64,000 nucleotides of DNA, taken from the NCBI GenBank assembly GCA_020632975.1, contig JACKEL010000007.1, forward strand, positions 62,001 to 126,000, given 5' to 3'. Shown here in pieces: positions 63,509 through 64,000 of the stretch. A program made the translations under genes and the position numbers. Positions within the stretch are counted from its first letter, which is position 1. Every line of letters starts with the position of its first letter. The notes below the pieces were generated by a model. It did no database searches. It was given only the letters and a program-made list of their open reading frames with translations, and was not told the DNA's origin. The DNA is from Myxococcales bacterium (GTDB lineage Bacteria; Myxococcota_C; UBA6777).

Positions 63509-64000
63509 GTCGCCAAGAATTGCTCGGTCGCGTCCTCAAAGATGTTTATCAAATCGAAGCCTTTTTAGGTGAGGGCGGTCCTTCCATGGTGTTTCGCGGC
63601 AAGGACTTGTTGCTCAATGTCCCTGTTGCGATCAAGTACCTGAAAAAACGAAAAAAAGGTGTGCTGATCGATCCCGAGCGATTCTTGCGGGAAGCACGTA
63701 CCCAGTCGCGTTTGGTGCACCAAAATATCGTGGGGATTCGTACGGTTCTCCAAGATGGTGAAGATTATTTCATCGTGATGGAGTACGTTCCAGGCCGTGA
63801 CATGGGCTCTTTGCTGCGTTCAGCGTCGAATCGTCCTTGTCTTCCTCTGGCGACACTGCGCGATATCTTTTCGCAGATCTTGGCGGGTCTTGCTTATGCG
63901 CACCGCGAAGGGGTCGTGCACCGCGATATGAAACCCGCCAACCTCTTGGTGCGCGATGATCTGCTTTTGAAGATCGCTGACTTTGGGATCGCCATGGCCC
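63505..64000 (+). CDS. Ser/Thr protein kinase, 5' part
   Basis: It reads MSRQELLGRVLKDVYQIEAF from a GTG that overlaps the amidohydrolase stop by 4 bp, then continues for 165 codons to the window edge. Kinase motifs: GEGGPSMVFRG loop (the usual GxGxxG is altered to GEGGPS), Lys45 in VAIKYL, HRDMKPANL and DFGIA. The gene continues beyond the window, so the C-terminal part and any membrane segment are unknown. Coupling to a hydrolase gene is unusual for such kinases. Confidence 0.92.
   Translation, partial: MSRQELLGRVLKDVYQIEAFLGEGGPSMVFRGKDLLLNVPVAIKYLKKRKKGVLIDPERFLREARTQSRLVHQNIVGIRTVLQDGEDYFIVMEYVPGRDMGSLLRSASNRPCLPLATLRDIFSQILAGLAYAHREGVVHRDMKPANLLVRDDLLLKIADFGIAMA

Overview
The window looks like chromosomal DNA of a Myxococcota-type (former delta-proteobacterial) bacterium of moderate GC. 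This is inferred from several hallmarks: three Hanks-type Ser/Thr kinases, a protein with a MYXO-CTERM-like Cys/hydrophobic/Arg tail, large Cys-rich surface proteins on Pro/Glu stalks, SPD-2/Hydin-like lipoproteins with a vWA domain of the DNSCSM type, and a pseudo-receiver/coiled-coil protein built like AglZ and FrzS of Myxococcus. No phage, transposase, CRISPR array or rRNA operon was seen. One tRNA gene was found.

Layout. 0-4 kb: the 5' part of a group II amino-acid decarboxylase behind a PHP-domain protein with an Arg/Gly/Asp tail, then divergently holC (DNA polymerase III chi) and rpsA-like S1. 4-10.4 kb: two Cys-rich repeat proteins flank a membrane Ser/Thr kinase and a response regulator whose receiver and GGDEF domains are both degenerate. 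10.4-18 kb: rpsU, a NYN protein with a long helical tail, a protein with a type III secretion chaperone-like TPR end, a protein with a GDPHVD self-cleavage (MIIA/DUF1521) domain, and a zinc alcohol dehydrogenase. 18-24.7 kb: a tandem pair of 1055-residue lipoproteins. 24.7-36.4 kb: mostly housekeeping (moaC, trxB, a cNMP-binding domain protein, yceD, rpmF, a DEAD-box helicase, an App1-like phosphatase, a kinase, clpS, clpA). 36.5-43 kb: a very large membrane protein, two membrane metalloproteases and tRNA-Val(CAC). 43-48 kb: the AglZ/FrzS-like protein. 48-58 kb: a rhodanese, a 1650-residue surface protein, and a three-gene unit of a secreted polycationic protein, a porin-like protein and a Cys-rich lipoprotein. 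58-64 kb: dispersed GC hairpin repeats, a membrane protein, a Sel1-like protein, a SprT-like protein, an M20 amidohydrolase, and the start of a third kinase.

Common themes are cell-surface display and signalling. Four Cys-rich proteins share the plan of signal peptide, disordered stalk and Cys repeats. Kinases lie close to proteins with degenerate receivers, one of which carries Asp/Glu-rich PTR(I/V)L motifs that could be phosphorylation or FHA-docking sites. The strongest candidate for an unusual system is the MIIA-domain protein next to the SycD/LcrH-like chaperone. Two intergenic loci share an 8-bp-stem GC hairpin, which looks like a genome-wide repeat family.

Starts were chosen from ribosome-binding sites and signal peptides. 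Functions rest on motif recognition by eye, not on database searches.
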